A DNA stretch of 64,000 nucleotides from a virus. Made by a program: the position numbers and the translations under genes. Below are positions 13,080-20,727 of the stretch, one piece after another; position 1 is the stretch's first letter, and each line of letters begins with the position of its first letter. The notes under the pieces were generated by a model, which saw only the letters and a program-made list of their open reading frames with translations, was not told where the DNA came from and did not search any database. Where the stretch lies: the IMG/VR virus record IMGVR_UViG_3300032093_000068, positions 1 through 64,000 of that record. One strand, 5' to 3'.

Positions 13080-13109
13080 CAAATATACGTAAATTTTATG
13101 AAAAACCAA
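13080..13109 (-). promoter_or_regulatory. host-type promoter of the tmRNA
   Basis: On the - strand TTG (13107-13109), 19 bases, then TATATTTG (13080-13087). It lies about 30 bases before the mature 5' end of the tmRNA, leaving a short leader for RNase P to remove. Confidence 0.7.
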
Positions 13110-13118
13110 AAAAATATA

Positions 13119-13126
13119 ATATTTAT
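13119..13126 (+). promoter_or_regulatory. ATATTTAT motif (candidate late promoter)
   Basis: The motif lies 11 bases before ATG 13138, in the divergent gap opposite the tmRNA promoter. Confidence 0.45.
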
Positions 13127-13137
13127 CAATAAAAAAT

Positions 13138-14481
13138 ATGACAAGTGAAGAACTAGATGAAGGAAGAAAAATTATTATTGAGACAGATCAATATATTTTT
13201 ATGGAAGTTCTAAATGAGAATGTTGCAAAATATTATGGAGGAAAGAATTACTCGGGTTATGATTGGTCGTCTAATTATAGAAACGGTAACTTATATTTTA
13301 TAATTAATAAAACTGATAATTTAGAATCTGTATCAGTTCATATTATAACAACTTCAAATGTTGAGGTTAAATTTATTTCGTCAGAAAAATCTTTATCGTT
13401 AGTTGAACTTTTTAAAAAATATCCAAATGTTGAGAAATTTATAATGGAACAGGTTGATCCTTTCAACATGGGTGCGTATTTCGCTCTAAAATCAATTGCG
13501 TCGGGTATTCCACCAAGAACTGATTGGACTATGGAACTTGCTGATGTTATGATTGGTAAATTTAAATATTTAGAAAAAAATCCAAGAAACTCTATTGTTA
13601 CATTGCAATTTAATGATTTGGATGATTATTTTAAAACTTTTGAAATGAGCGATGATTCACTATGGGTAATTAGAGTTGTTTTGGATAGTTATGGAAATGG
13701 TTTTGAGTTTACTGATAGTTCTGATGATTATTATTGGCAAGAAGGTATTTTTCTTACAAGTTATTTAAACGATTCTAATCAAGAAAAGATTAATGAAATT
13801 TTAAAATATATTTCACCAGGTTTAGAACTTAGCGAACATGATAGTGAGAATATTCCTATTGCCAAAATTTTTGATCAATTTTACCCTGAATTAGGTGATA
13901 CTATGAATTTTGAATATCATAATTTGGAAAATATATCAAGAAATGCTGCGGCAAGAAAAGAACTAAAAGAAGAATTTTGTGATATATATGAAAAATATAA
14001 TATTTTTAGAAAGTCATGTTATTATCAATATAATACTCCAGTATGGAATTTAATTAAATTATATGAAAATAATAATGCAAAAGATTTAAGTTTATATGAA
14101 TTAATTAAACTTGTAGGTCATAAATTTTCTGTTGGAGATTATTATGACGGTATATATGAAACTTATGGTGAAGAATTCGACGATGAATATTATCAAAGGG
14201 AAATTTCAAATGTTTTGGACAAAATCTTAGATAAGATAGAAGAAGACAGTGTTAATTTTCAAGAAATAATAAATTTATATGATGAAATATCAAAAAAATA
14301 TAAATTCAATAGATGGTATACTTTTCCAGCAGATCCAAATAAACAATTTTTAATAGATAAAATTGATATAGAAACAGGAAAATTGGTGGTTAATATGATT
14401 GGTAAAAATTTCCCATCAGGAAAAAGAAAAATGAGTTTAGAAGATTTTTATCAAACTATTCACAATCCATCATTATTCTAG
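13138..14481 (+). CDS. large hypothetical acidic protein, 447 residues
   Basis: The protein is rich in Asp, Glu, Tyr and Phe, with no signal peptide, membrane segment or recognised catalytic motif. The N-terminus reads MTSEELDEGRK, which includes L-x-E-G at residues 6-9, a potential gp21-type cleavage site. Helical and beta segments alternate, with a C-terminal basic patch (NFPSGKRKMS). It follows a late-type motif and precedes two probable virion proteins, so it may be an injected or internal head protein. That is inferred from context only. Confidence 0.7.
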   Translation: MTSEELDEGRKIIIETDQYIFMEVLNENVAKYYGGKNYSGYDWSSNYRNGNLYFIINKTDNLESVSVHIITTSNVEVKFISSEKSLSLVELFKKYPNVEKFIMEQVDPFNMGAYFALKSIASGIPPRTDWTMELADVMIGKFKYLEKNPRNSIVTLQFNDLDDYFKTFEMSDDSLWVIRVVLDSYGNGFEFTDSSDDYYWQEGIFLTSYLNDSNQEKINEILKYISPGLELSEHDSENIPIAKIFDQFYPELGDTMNFEYHNLENISRNAAARKELKEEFCDIYEKYNIFRKSCYYQYNTPVWNLIKLYENNNAKDLSLYELIKLVGHKFSVGDYYDGIYETYGEEFDDEYYQREISNVLDKILDKIEEDSVNFQEIINLYDEISKKYKFNRWYTFPADPNKQFLIDKIDIETGKLVVNMIGKNFPSGKRKMSLEDFYQTIHNPSLF

Positions 14482-14494
14482 TATATTATAATTA

Positions 14495-14853
14495 ATCCTT
14501 GTGATTGAAATCCTTGTGTCATTTGGTCTGAATCTAACTGGAAATATTGGAGCAATAACAACCAATAGTTCGTATAATACTAGTACGTTTAGTGATAAAA
14601 TTGAAACGGGAACAGTGGAAAAAGGTTCATATAGCGATCAATCATTTAGTTTTTCAGACAAATAATTTGAATTTTTTTATTGTACAAAATCGTATTGGAA
14701 AATATTACCCATATCTGAAAAAGTATATTCGTCAAAGGATTTGAAAAAATATTGTCCCGAATGCGGTTCAACAATAAAAAAAACATCTTGGAAATTTTGT
14801 CCATCATACGGAGAGGACTTACAATTCAGCTAAAATAAATTTATCACAAGGAT
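14495..14853. repeat. 11-bp inverted repeats flanking a decayed segment
   Basis: ATCCTTGTGAT at 14495-14505 and ATCACAAGGAT at 14843-14853 are perfect inverted copies. They enclose the broken gene at 14501-14833. They may be the ends of a small inserted cassette or a coincidence of a decayed region. Confidence 0.35.
14501..14833 (+). pseudogene. broken gene with zinc-ribbon tail
   Basis: One reading frame, without an ATG, runs from about 14501 to TAA 14833 but has an internal TAA at 14663. The first part is Ser/Thr/Asn-rich (TTNSSYNTSTFSDKI). The second part ends in a zinc ribbon, KYCPECGSTIKK then FCPSYGEDL. The expected fourth cysteine (FCPxCG) is replaced by tyrosine. The in-frame stop, missing start and lost cysteine all point to decay. 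Translation of either half cannot be excluded. Confidence 0.5.
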
Positions 14854-14856
14854 ATA

Positions 14857-14892
14857 AAACCTCATCTTTTTTATTAATAGGTGAGGTTTTTT
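14857..14892 (+). terminator. intrinsic terminator
   Basis: AAACCTCATC and GGTGAGGTTT pair around an AT-rich loop and are followed by a T-run. It lies after the pseudogene and before the next late motif. Confidence 0.6.
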
Positions 14893-14902
14893 CAATTTGA
14901 AT

Positions 14903-14910
14903 ATATTTAT
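14903..14910 (+). promoter_or_regulatory. ATATTTAT motif (candidate late promoter)
   Basis: The motif lies 13 bases before ATG 14924. Confidence 0.45.
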
Positions 14911-14923
14911 TTAAAAAAATATT

Positions 14924-15553
14924 ATGAAAAATACATACAACTCAATTAATGAAAATGAGAAAAAAAGAATTTTAGAAATGCATAAAAATAAGGGGTATAA
15001 AACTATAATTTCTGAAGCTCCGATGGATTCTATGTTTTATCCTGGTGGTGATTATACAAAAGATATGGGCAACACATTAACCGATTTATTAAAAGATTTT
15101 AAAAATAAAATTGAATCTATAAGTGTGTCAGATATTGTTAGTATACCAAATTCGGACAAGATTATTGATAACGTGAAAAATTTTTTTGGTGGGGATGTGT
15201 TAACAATGTCAAAAGATGAAATTGAATCTAAAATTGAAAATGAACTCCGAACTGAATCAATTAAAGAAGGTTTTTGGAGTGATTTTTTTAAAAAGGATTG
15301 GTCATCAGATAATGAGACAATGGATACTCCTATATCTAAAGTTAAAGGTGGCTTAGTTCAAAAAATAGGAGCTTTATTAGAGAAAATATTTCAAGTGAAT
15401 GTTTTAAGTTTTGGATTGATTGGATCAGTTCTAACTAATTTTTTATTGAATCTGAATGTTTCACCTTCAATATCATTGATATCATCAATGGTTGGCTTTT
15501 TGGTAGTTTATATTATTAGAAAATTAATACGTTTTACTAAAGAAAGAAAGTAA
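14924..15553 (+). CDS. putative virion protein with leader peptide and two membrane segments
   Basis: A 209-residue protein. The first 31 residues form a charged amphipathic leader ending I29-S30-E31 before A32, matching the known (I/L)xE-(A/G) cleavage site of T4 gp21-type protease. Two hydrophobic segments lie at about 158-180 and 184-200, separated by VSPS. The tail is basic (IRKLIRFTKERK). It may be an internal head protein ejected with the DNA that inserts in the host membrane. The next gene starts eight bases later and looks related in organisation. Confidence 0.65.
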   Translation: MKNTYNSINENEKKRILEMHKNKGYKTIISEAPMDSMFYPGGDYTKDMGNTLTDLLKDFKNKIESISVSDIVSIPNSDKIIDNVKNFFGGDVLTMSKDEIESKIENELRTESIKEGFWSDFFKKDWSSDNETMDTPISKVKGGLVQKIGALLEKIFQVNVLSFGLIGSVLTNFLLNLNVSPSISLISSMVGFLVVYIIRKLIRFTKERK

Positions 15554-15560
15554 TAAAAAA

Positions 15561-16733
15561 ATGACTTTAATTATTTCTGAATCCGAAAAAAAACATATTT
15601 TGGGTCTTTATGGGTTATTAGAACAACAAGTTAAGTCAAATAATCCAGATCAAAAAATTTTACCAACAAATAAAGGTAAATATGATGATTATAAACCAAC
15701 CAAGGCAGATTTTGATATTTTTAAATATTACGATTTCCCTCCTTTTAAGGTAAAAACAAGATCGGATTGGGTTGAACAGGCATCAATTTATTTAGGGTAT
15801 CAATTAGAGGTTTTTAAATATCAAAAGGGATTTGGTAGTCAACCATGTAACGCTTGTTCAACAACAATAACTGGAAGTTTATCCAAAGATATTCAAAACA
15901 AAAACCTTTGCGTAAATAATAATTTATTAGCAAAAAAGTGGAAATGTCCTGAGGGATCTAGTTTTTATTCTGTGATGGCCAGGGACTATAATACAGTGGA
16001 GTACCCCAAAATGTATAACTTGGTAAAAACTGCGCCTAAGTATAAGGACGAATTGGATAGATTTGTTGAAAAAATTAGGAAAGAAGGTTGGAACTTCGTT
16101 TTTGACTCAATAAGAGAATCTATGACATCTGCAGGAGGAGCCACTACACAAGTTGTAGTTGATTTATTAGGTGGAGGTGTTGCCGTAGAAATTGTTTGGG
16201 GAGTATTGTTATCGTGGGACGCATATCAATCTCAAAAAGGTGATTTTAATATAATTAATTTACTAACTGATTTAGCGGGTGTCATAACTTTTGGTCCTGG
16301 AGGTAAATACCTTTGGGATTTATTTAAAAAATCACCAATTCCAAAAAATGCAACAATAGAAATGTTATCTTCATGGTTACAAAAAAATCCTAAAGTTATT
16401 GAATTTTTTTCAAAATTTAATTTCGAATCTGCTTTGAAAAATACAATAGGAAAAGTTATAACTTTTTTGGAAAAGAACACAATTTTTGCCGAGCTAATAG
16501 TTTCATTGAAGAGTCTTTATACAAAATTTTTGAGTTATCTTGAGGTTCTTTCTGGTAAGACTCTTACCAAAGTGGCTGAGAAAGGATCAGAAAGTTATGC
16601 GGTAGAAAAGGGTTCCGAAGAAGTTGAAAAACGTGTAACTAATTTAGCAGATAGAACTAGTTCTGAATTAGGAAAAAGTATTAAACTAATGAACAAAACA
16701 TCTAAGTTAGTCAAGTCTTTAGCCCCATCCTAA
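15561..16733 (+). CDS. putative virion protein with central hydrophobic domain
   Basis: A 390-residue protein with an N-terminal helix ISESEKKHILGLYGLLEQQ resembling the leader of its upstream neighbour. Four cysteines lie at about 94-130 (QPCNACST, LCVNN, WKCPEG). A long Gly-rich hydrophobic stretch spans about 190-250 (VVVDLLGGGVAVEIVWGVLL, DLAGVITFGPGGKYL), a pattern also seen in pre-toxin and membrane-inserting domains. The C-terminus is coiled and charged. Probably an ejected or internal virion protein; a toxin-like role is speculative. Confidence 0.6.
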   Translation: MTLIISESEKKHILGLYGLLEQQVKSNNPDQKILPTNKGKYDDYKPTKADFDIFKYYDFPPFKVKTRSDWVEQASIYLGYQLEVFKYQKGFGSQPCNACSTTITGSLSKDIQNKNLCVNNNLLAKKWKCPEGSSFYSVMARDYNTVEYPKMYNLVKTAPKYKDELDRFVEKIRKEGWNFVFDSIRESMTSAGGATTQVVVDLLGGGVAVEIVWGVLLSWDAYQSQKGDFNIINLLTDLAGVITFGPGGKYLWDLFKKSPIPKNATIEMLSSWLQKNPKVIEFFSKFNFESALKNTIGKVITFLEKNTIFAELIVSLKSLYTKFLSYLEVLSGKTLTKVAEKGSESYAVEKGSEEVEKRVTNLADRTSSELGKSIKLMNKTSKLVKSLAPS

Positions 16734-16764
16734 TAATAAGTAACATTTACGAATAATTATAATT

Positions 16765-16794
16765 TTGTTTTGTCTCAAATATTTACTATATTTG
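16765..16794 (+). promoter_or_regulatory. host-type promoter, leaderless arrangement
   Basis: TTG at 16765-16767, 19 bases, then TATATTTG at 16787-16794. The peptidase ATG is at 16799, four bases after the box. Confidence 0.7.
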
Positions 16795-16798
16795 TGAC

Positions 16799-17632
16799 AT
16801 GGAAAGGAATTATCAGTTATTAAAAGATGTTTTGTCGGTACCAACAAAAACCTATAAAGAGGAGAAAATGGTACAGTTTATTGTGGATTGGTTAAAAACC
16901 AACAATATAGATTACCAAGTTGATGAATATTATAATGTTTATGCTACAAAATCTTCAGGTGAGGTTTCGGACGACTTTTATTACCCTTGTGTGGTATCTC
17001 ACACCGATACTGTTCATAACTTAGATACTATTAATGTAGTTGAGGAACAAAAACTTAACGCTCAGGGTGAATATAAGTTATCGTTAAAAGCATATAACAA
17101 TGAAGGTGAGCCAACTGGTATTGGTGGAGATGACAAGTGTGGTGTTTATGCGTGTTTAGAATTACTCAAAGAATTACCATTTTTGAAGGCGGCGTTTTTT
17201 GTGTCAGAAGAAACTGGCTGTCACGGTTCTCGTAAAGCTGATAAGTCGTTTTTCTCAAATGTAGGATATGCAATTCAGTTTGACGCTCCTGAGAATTGGA
17301 TGATCACAGAAAGATGTTTTGGTACAGTCCTTTTTGAAAGAGATTCAGATTTTTTTTCAAAATGTAATAATGTATTGGTTGAATCATTTCCGTCTAAGTT
17401 AACTTATTTTTCACACCCATATACTGATGTGTACGCACTGAAGGAATTATTTGATTTTTCTTGTATAAATATTTCTATAGGATATTATGATTATCATACT
17501 AAAAATGAATATGTTGTTGTAGAGGATGTATATAACGGTATTGATGTCGGAAAAAAAATGATAGATAAGCTAGGTTATCAAAAATATAGATTAGAAGTTG
17601 AAAAACCTGATAAGTATTACAATCCGTTTTAG
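16799..17632 (+). CDS. M20/M28-type metallo-aminopeptidase
   Basis: A 277-residue zinc peptidase related to tripeptidase T and similar enzymes. It shows VSHTDTVH (H68, D70), GIGGDDKCG (metal-bridging D111), FFVSEETGCHG (general base E137, metal E138), IQFDAP (D162) and YYDYHTKNEY (H233). All expected ligands are present. The protein is shorter than host PepT, mainly in the lid domain. It lies next to the ClpC-like gene, so it may finish degradation of peptides released by Clp, or supply amino acids. Driven by its own host-type promoter. Confidence 0.82.
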   Translation: MERNYQLLKDVLSVPTKTYKEEKMVQFIVDWLKTNNIDYQVDEYYNVYATKSSGEVSDDFYYPCVVSHTDTVHNLDTINVVEEQKLNAQGEYKLSLKAYNNEGEPTGIGGDDKCGVYACLELLKELPFLKAAFFVSEETGCHGSRKADKSFFSNVGYAIQFDAPENWMITERCFGTVLFERDSDFFSKCNNVLVESFPSKLTYFSHPYTDVYALKELFDFSCINISIGYYDYHTKNEYVVVEDVYNGIDVGKKMIDKLGYQKYRLEVEKPDKYYNPF

Positions 17633-17796
17633 AACATGTTGTAAAGTATCAAATATTTCGTATATTAGTATAACAAAAATCCGATGGATCGTTAAGGTTT
17701 TAAAATCAAAACGACTGGGTGGTTAAAGTTATGTGTTATTTTCCACTGAGTTATGAACACTTCTTACGAGATTACGATCTTGCATGGTAGAAAGGA

Positions 17797-17824
17797 AAAG
17801 GAGGGTTATTCACCCTCCTTTTTT
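17797..17824. terminator. bidirectional terminator between peptidase and clpC-like genes
   Basis: GGAGGG-TTATTCA-CCCTCC is followed by six Ts on the + strand and by a T-rich tract on the - strand. The stop codon of the clpC-like gene lies in the hairpin loop. The 160 bases before it hold only a doubtful 19-codon frame (17731-17790). Confidence 0.75.
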
Positions 17825-19845
17825 GATTTACCCCTTTTTGGTTTTTTTTCTTCAATGATTATTATTTCATCATCTTCAGATTTAACAAGATATTGGATAT
17901 CTGTTAAAATATTTCCTTTTAAAACCTCTTCTGAAATATAATCCTCAATTTTATCTTGTATTGCTCTTTTTAGAGGCCGAGCACCATACATTTCATCAAA
18001 ACCAATTTTTGATATCATATCAATAATTGTATCATCAAATGATAGGTTGTATTTTATCTTGGATAATCTACTTTTTAATTTTTCTATTTCAATTTTGACA
18101 ATTTCTTTGACGTGTTCTTCTTTTAACGTGTTAAATACGATAATATCATCAATACGGTTTAAAAATTCAGGTGCAAAGAATTTCTGTAATTCTTTTTTTA
18201 GCGTGTCCCTTTTTTGTTCTTCAACAATATAATCCTTTTTTTGAAAACCTATACCTGTTCCAAAATCTTGTATTTTTTTAACACCAAGATTGGATGTCAT
18301 AATTATCAAACAATTTTTGAAATTAATTTTTCTACCCAATCCGTCTGTAAGATGTCCATCGTCTAAAACTTGTAGTAAAGTTGAGAACACGTCTTTATTT
18401 GCTTTCTCAATTTCATCAAATAAAATTACGGAGTATGGTTTATTTTTAACTTGCTCAGTTAATTGACCACCTTCATCATATCCAACATAACCTGGAGGTG
18501 ACCCTATTAATCTTGATATTGAATGCTTTTCTTGAAATTCTGACATATCAACTCTAATCAATGAATCTTCGCTTCCGAAAATTTCTCGTGCCAATTGTTT
18601 TGCTAAATGTGTTTTTCCTACTCCAGTACTTCCTAAGAAGATAAAAGAACCAATTGGTCTATTTGGATCTTTAATTCCCAATCTATTTCTTCTAATAGCT
18701 TTTGAGATTTTGCTCACCGCTTCAGTTTGACCAATAACTTTACTTTCAATCATTGATTCCAAATTAATAAGTGATTTGGTGTCATCAATGTTTAATTTTC
18801 CAACAGGAATTTTTGTCATATTGGAAACCACTTCATAAACTAATTCTATTTGAACATTTTTTTTGTTTATGTTCATTTCCTCTTCAAACTTTTGTTTCTC
18901 AATAGTTAGTCTATTTAAAACCTTTTTTTCTTTGTCTCTCAATTCTGCGGCTTGTTCGTAATTTTGTCTTTTGACAACATCTATTTTTAATTGTTTGATA
19001 TCTGCAGCCTCTTGTTTTAATTTTTCTATAGATTCTGGCATTTTGACATCAACTTGACTTCTTGCTCCAACTTCGTCAATAATATCAAAAGCTTTATCAG
19101 GAAATTCTCTATCTGTAATATATCTATCTGCCAAATCAACACAAGTGGTTAAAACTTCATCAGAGAAAATTACTTTGTGATAATCCTCATATTTTGATTT
19201 TGAATTTCGTAGAATTTGTAATGTTTCTTCTTTTGTTGATGGGTCAACCACAACTTTTTGAAATCTTCTTTCTAATGCACCATCTTTTTCAAAGTTTTTT
19301 CTATATTCATCTAATGTGGTGGCTCCGATGCACTGTATTTCACCTCTTGCCAATGCCGGTTTAAATATGTTTGATGCGTCCATAGATCCTGAAGAATTTC
19401 CAGCGCCTACTATGGTATGAATTTCATCAATGAAAACAATTATATTCGGATGAGATTGCAATTCTTCAATAATGACTTTCATTCTTTCCTCAAATTGACC
19501 TCGATATTTTGTTCCAGCAACTATTGATGTCATATCAAGTAAAACTATTCGTTTATCCAAAAGATTTCTCGGACATTCCCCCTGTTGAATTTTCATGGCT
19601 AAACCCTCTACAATTGCAGTTTTTCCGCATCCAGGCTCACCAATTATAATAGGATTGTTTTTCTTCCTACGAGAAAGAATTTGCGCAATTCTCAAAATTT
19701 CTTTATCTCTTCCAATTACAGGATCTAATTTACCTTCTTCTGCATATTTTATAAGGTCTTTTGAAAAGTTATCTAGTACAGGAGTACCGTGATCGCTTTC
19801 AGATTTTTTTCTTTGTGACGGTCCGTCATCCATTGTCTCGCTCAT
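17806..19845 (-). CDS. ClpC/ClpA-like AAA+ unfoldase lacking the N-domain
   Basis: A 679-residue double-AAA+ protein. The first ATPase has Walker A GEPGCGKT (69-76) and Walker B VFIDE (137-141). A short UVR-like middle region (about 270-330) follows. The second ATPase has GSTGVGKT (405-412) and ILFDE (474-478). The tripeptide IGF at 532-534 is the known ClpP-docking loop, so it can feed host ClpP. The usual N-terminal adaptor domain (about 140 residues) is missing, which should change substrate choice. It lies divergent from hsp20 and near the phage tmRNA. The stop is inside a terminator. Confidence 0.88.
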   Translation of the reverse strand: MSETMDDGPSQRKKSESDHGTPVLDNFSKDLIKYAEEGKLDPVIGRDKEILRIAQILSRRKKNNPIIIGEPGCGKTAIVEGLAMKIQQGECPRNLLDKRIVLLDMTSIVAGTKYRGQFEERMKVIIEELQSHPNIIVFIDEIHTIVGAGNSSGSMDASNIFKPALARGEIQCIGATTLDEYRKNFEKDGALERRFQKVVVDPSTKEETLQILRNSKSKYEDYHKVIFSDEVLTTCVDLADRYITDREFPDKAFDIIDEVGARSQVDVKMPESIEKLKQEAADIKQLKIDVVKRQNYEQAAELRDKEKKVLNRLTIEKQKFEEEMNINKKNVQIELVYEVVSNMTKIPVGKLNIDDTKSLINLESMIESKVIGQTEAVSKISKAIRRNRLGIKDPNRPIGSFIFLGSTGVGKTHLAKQLAREIFGSEDSLIRVDMSEFQEKHSISRLIGSPPGYVGYDEGGQLTEQVKNKPYSVILFDEIEKANKDVFSTLLQVLDDGHLTDGLGRKINFKNCLIIMTSNLGVKKIQDFGTGIGFQKKDYIVEEQKRDTLKKELQKFFAPEFLNRIDDIIVFNTLKEEHVKEIVKIEIEKLKSRLSKIKYNLSFDDTIIDMISKIGFDEMYGARPLKRAIQDKIEDYISEEVLKGNILTDIQYLVKSEDDEIIIIEEKKPKRGKSKKEGE

Positions 19846-19894
19846 AATTACAATTTTTTATAAAATATAGTAATATGATTTATAAATTCAACAG

Positions 19895-19929
19895 TGTCAA
19901 TTTGTCAGGTTATATATGACATTTTGTCA
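19895..19929 (+). promoter_or_regulatory. paired operator-like sites upstream of hsp20
   Basis: TGTCAATTTGTCA (19895-19907) and TGACATTTTGTCA (19917-19929) are two similar 13-mers; the second is a perfect inverted repeat. They lie 12-46 bases before the sigma-54 element and are good candidates for enhancer-binding protein sites. Confidence 0.55.
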
Positions 19930-19940
19930 GTTTTTAATTT

Positions 19941-19956
19941 TGGCACAGATATTGCT
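19941..19956 (+). promoter_or_regulatory. sigma-54 promoter of hsp20
   Basis: TGGCACAGATATTGCT matches the sigma-54 consensus TGGCAC-N5-TTGC exactly, with GG and GC elements 12 bases apart. The hsp20 ATG is 41 bases further on. Confidence 0.75.
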
Positions 19957-19996
19957 AATCGGTCTATCAAAATAAACTTTTAAATTATTATAAAAT

Positions 19997-20380
19997 ATGT
20001 TTAACACAATTTCTTTATTCACACCAACAACTTTTGAGGATTTATCAAAAGAATTTTTTGAATCGACACGTAAAAATTATTTTTCTACGGATTATGAATT
20101 TTATAAAACAGAAGATGGTTTTTATCAAATTTTTGAAGTACCAGGTTTTAACAAATCAAATCTTAAAGTAGAGGTTGAGGGTTCTAAACTCACAATTGAC
20201 GGAAAAAGGGTTTATAAGACATCAAATGGTGAAAGGTCTAAGGTTTTCCATAAAATTTATGATTTAGGAAATAAAGTTGATACTTCTAAACTTGAAGCAA
20301 CAATTGAGGACGGTATTTTAGCCATTTTTATACCGACACCAAGTGAAAAGGAAGTCCGAAAGAAAATTTCTTTACTTTAA
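19997..20380 (+). CDS. small heat shock protein Hsp20
   Basis: A 127-residue protein. The alpha-crystallin domain spans about residues 35-127: YKTEDGFYQIFEVPGF, then LKVEVEGSKLTIDGKR and ATIEDGILAIFIPTP (the conserved GxLxIxxP-type strand). The N-terminal arm is short. These proteins hold unfolded proteins in the cytoplasm. It is driven by a sigma-54 promoter with two upstream repeats, so the host enhancer system should control it. It is divergent from the clpC-like gene, and a strong terminator follows. Confidence 0.9.
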   Translation: MFNTISLFTPTTFEDLSKEFFESTRKNYFSTDYEFYKTEDGFYQIFEVPGFNKSNLKVEVEGSKLTIDGKRVYKTSNGERSKVFHKIYDLGNKVDTSKLEATIEDGILAIFIPTPSEKEVRKKISLL

Positions 20381-20402
20381 AACTTTAAAACTTTAAAACA
20401 AG

Positions 20403-20434
20403 ACCCCTCCCCCAAAAGAGGGGTTTTCTTTTTT
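20403..20434 (+). terminator. intrinsic terminator of hsp20
   Basis: ACCCCTC and GAGGGGT pair around a CCCCAAAA loop, followed by a long T-rich run. Confidence 0.85.
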
Positions 20435-20440
20435 AGTTCA

Positions 20441-20448
20441 ATATTTAT
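20441..20448 (+). promoter_or_regulatory. ATATTTAT motif (candidate late promoter)
   Basis: The motif lies 16 bases before ATG 20465, immediately after the hsp20 terminator. It marks the start of the head gene block. Confidence 0.45.
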
Positions 20449-20464
20449 TTTAAAGGTAAAAGTT

Positions 20465-20707
20465 ATGGCAATCATTAAAGAAGAAATAAAAGGAACCAAA
20501 ATTATAAACGATATACAATCGTCAAATATTAAACATACTGAGTATGACACTGAAACCAAATTGTTAGAGGTTACATTCAATAATGATTTAAAATATATCT
20601 ATGAAAATGTGCCACATCAAATATACACTCAGTTTAGAATGTCTGAATCTCAAGGAAAATTCTTTAGTTCAAAAATAGCAAAATCATATCCTTATAAAAA
20701 ATCATAA
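20465..20707 (+). CDS. KTSC-domain protein
   Basis: An 80-residue protein whose second half matches the KTSC domain pattern: LEVTFNNDLKYIYENVP, then IYTQFRMSESQGKFFSSKI and a final Y. This small beta-rich domain is also found at the C-terminus of some lysyl-tRNA synthetases and as a stand-alone protein in phages. Its function is not established. It begins the late block just before the lytic fusion gene. Confidence 0.75.
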   Translation: MAIIKEEIKGTKIINDIQSSNIKHTEYDTETKLLEVTFNNDLKYIYENVPHQIYTQFRMSESQGKFFSSKIAKSYPYKKS

Positions 20708-20714
20708 ATAAAGG

Positions 20715-20722
20715 ATATTTAC
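20715..20722 (+). promoter_or_regulatory. ATATTTAC motif (candidate late promoter variant)
   Basis: GATATTTAC lies five bases before ATG 20728 and differs from ATATTTAT by one base. Confidence 0.35.
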
Positions 20723-20727
20723 TATTA

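Noticed and set aside
17731-17790. 19-codon frame (MCYFPLSYEHFLRDYDLAW) before the terminator at 17797
   Set aside because: It is short, with no clear ribosome site or promoter; it could be real but cannot be supported.
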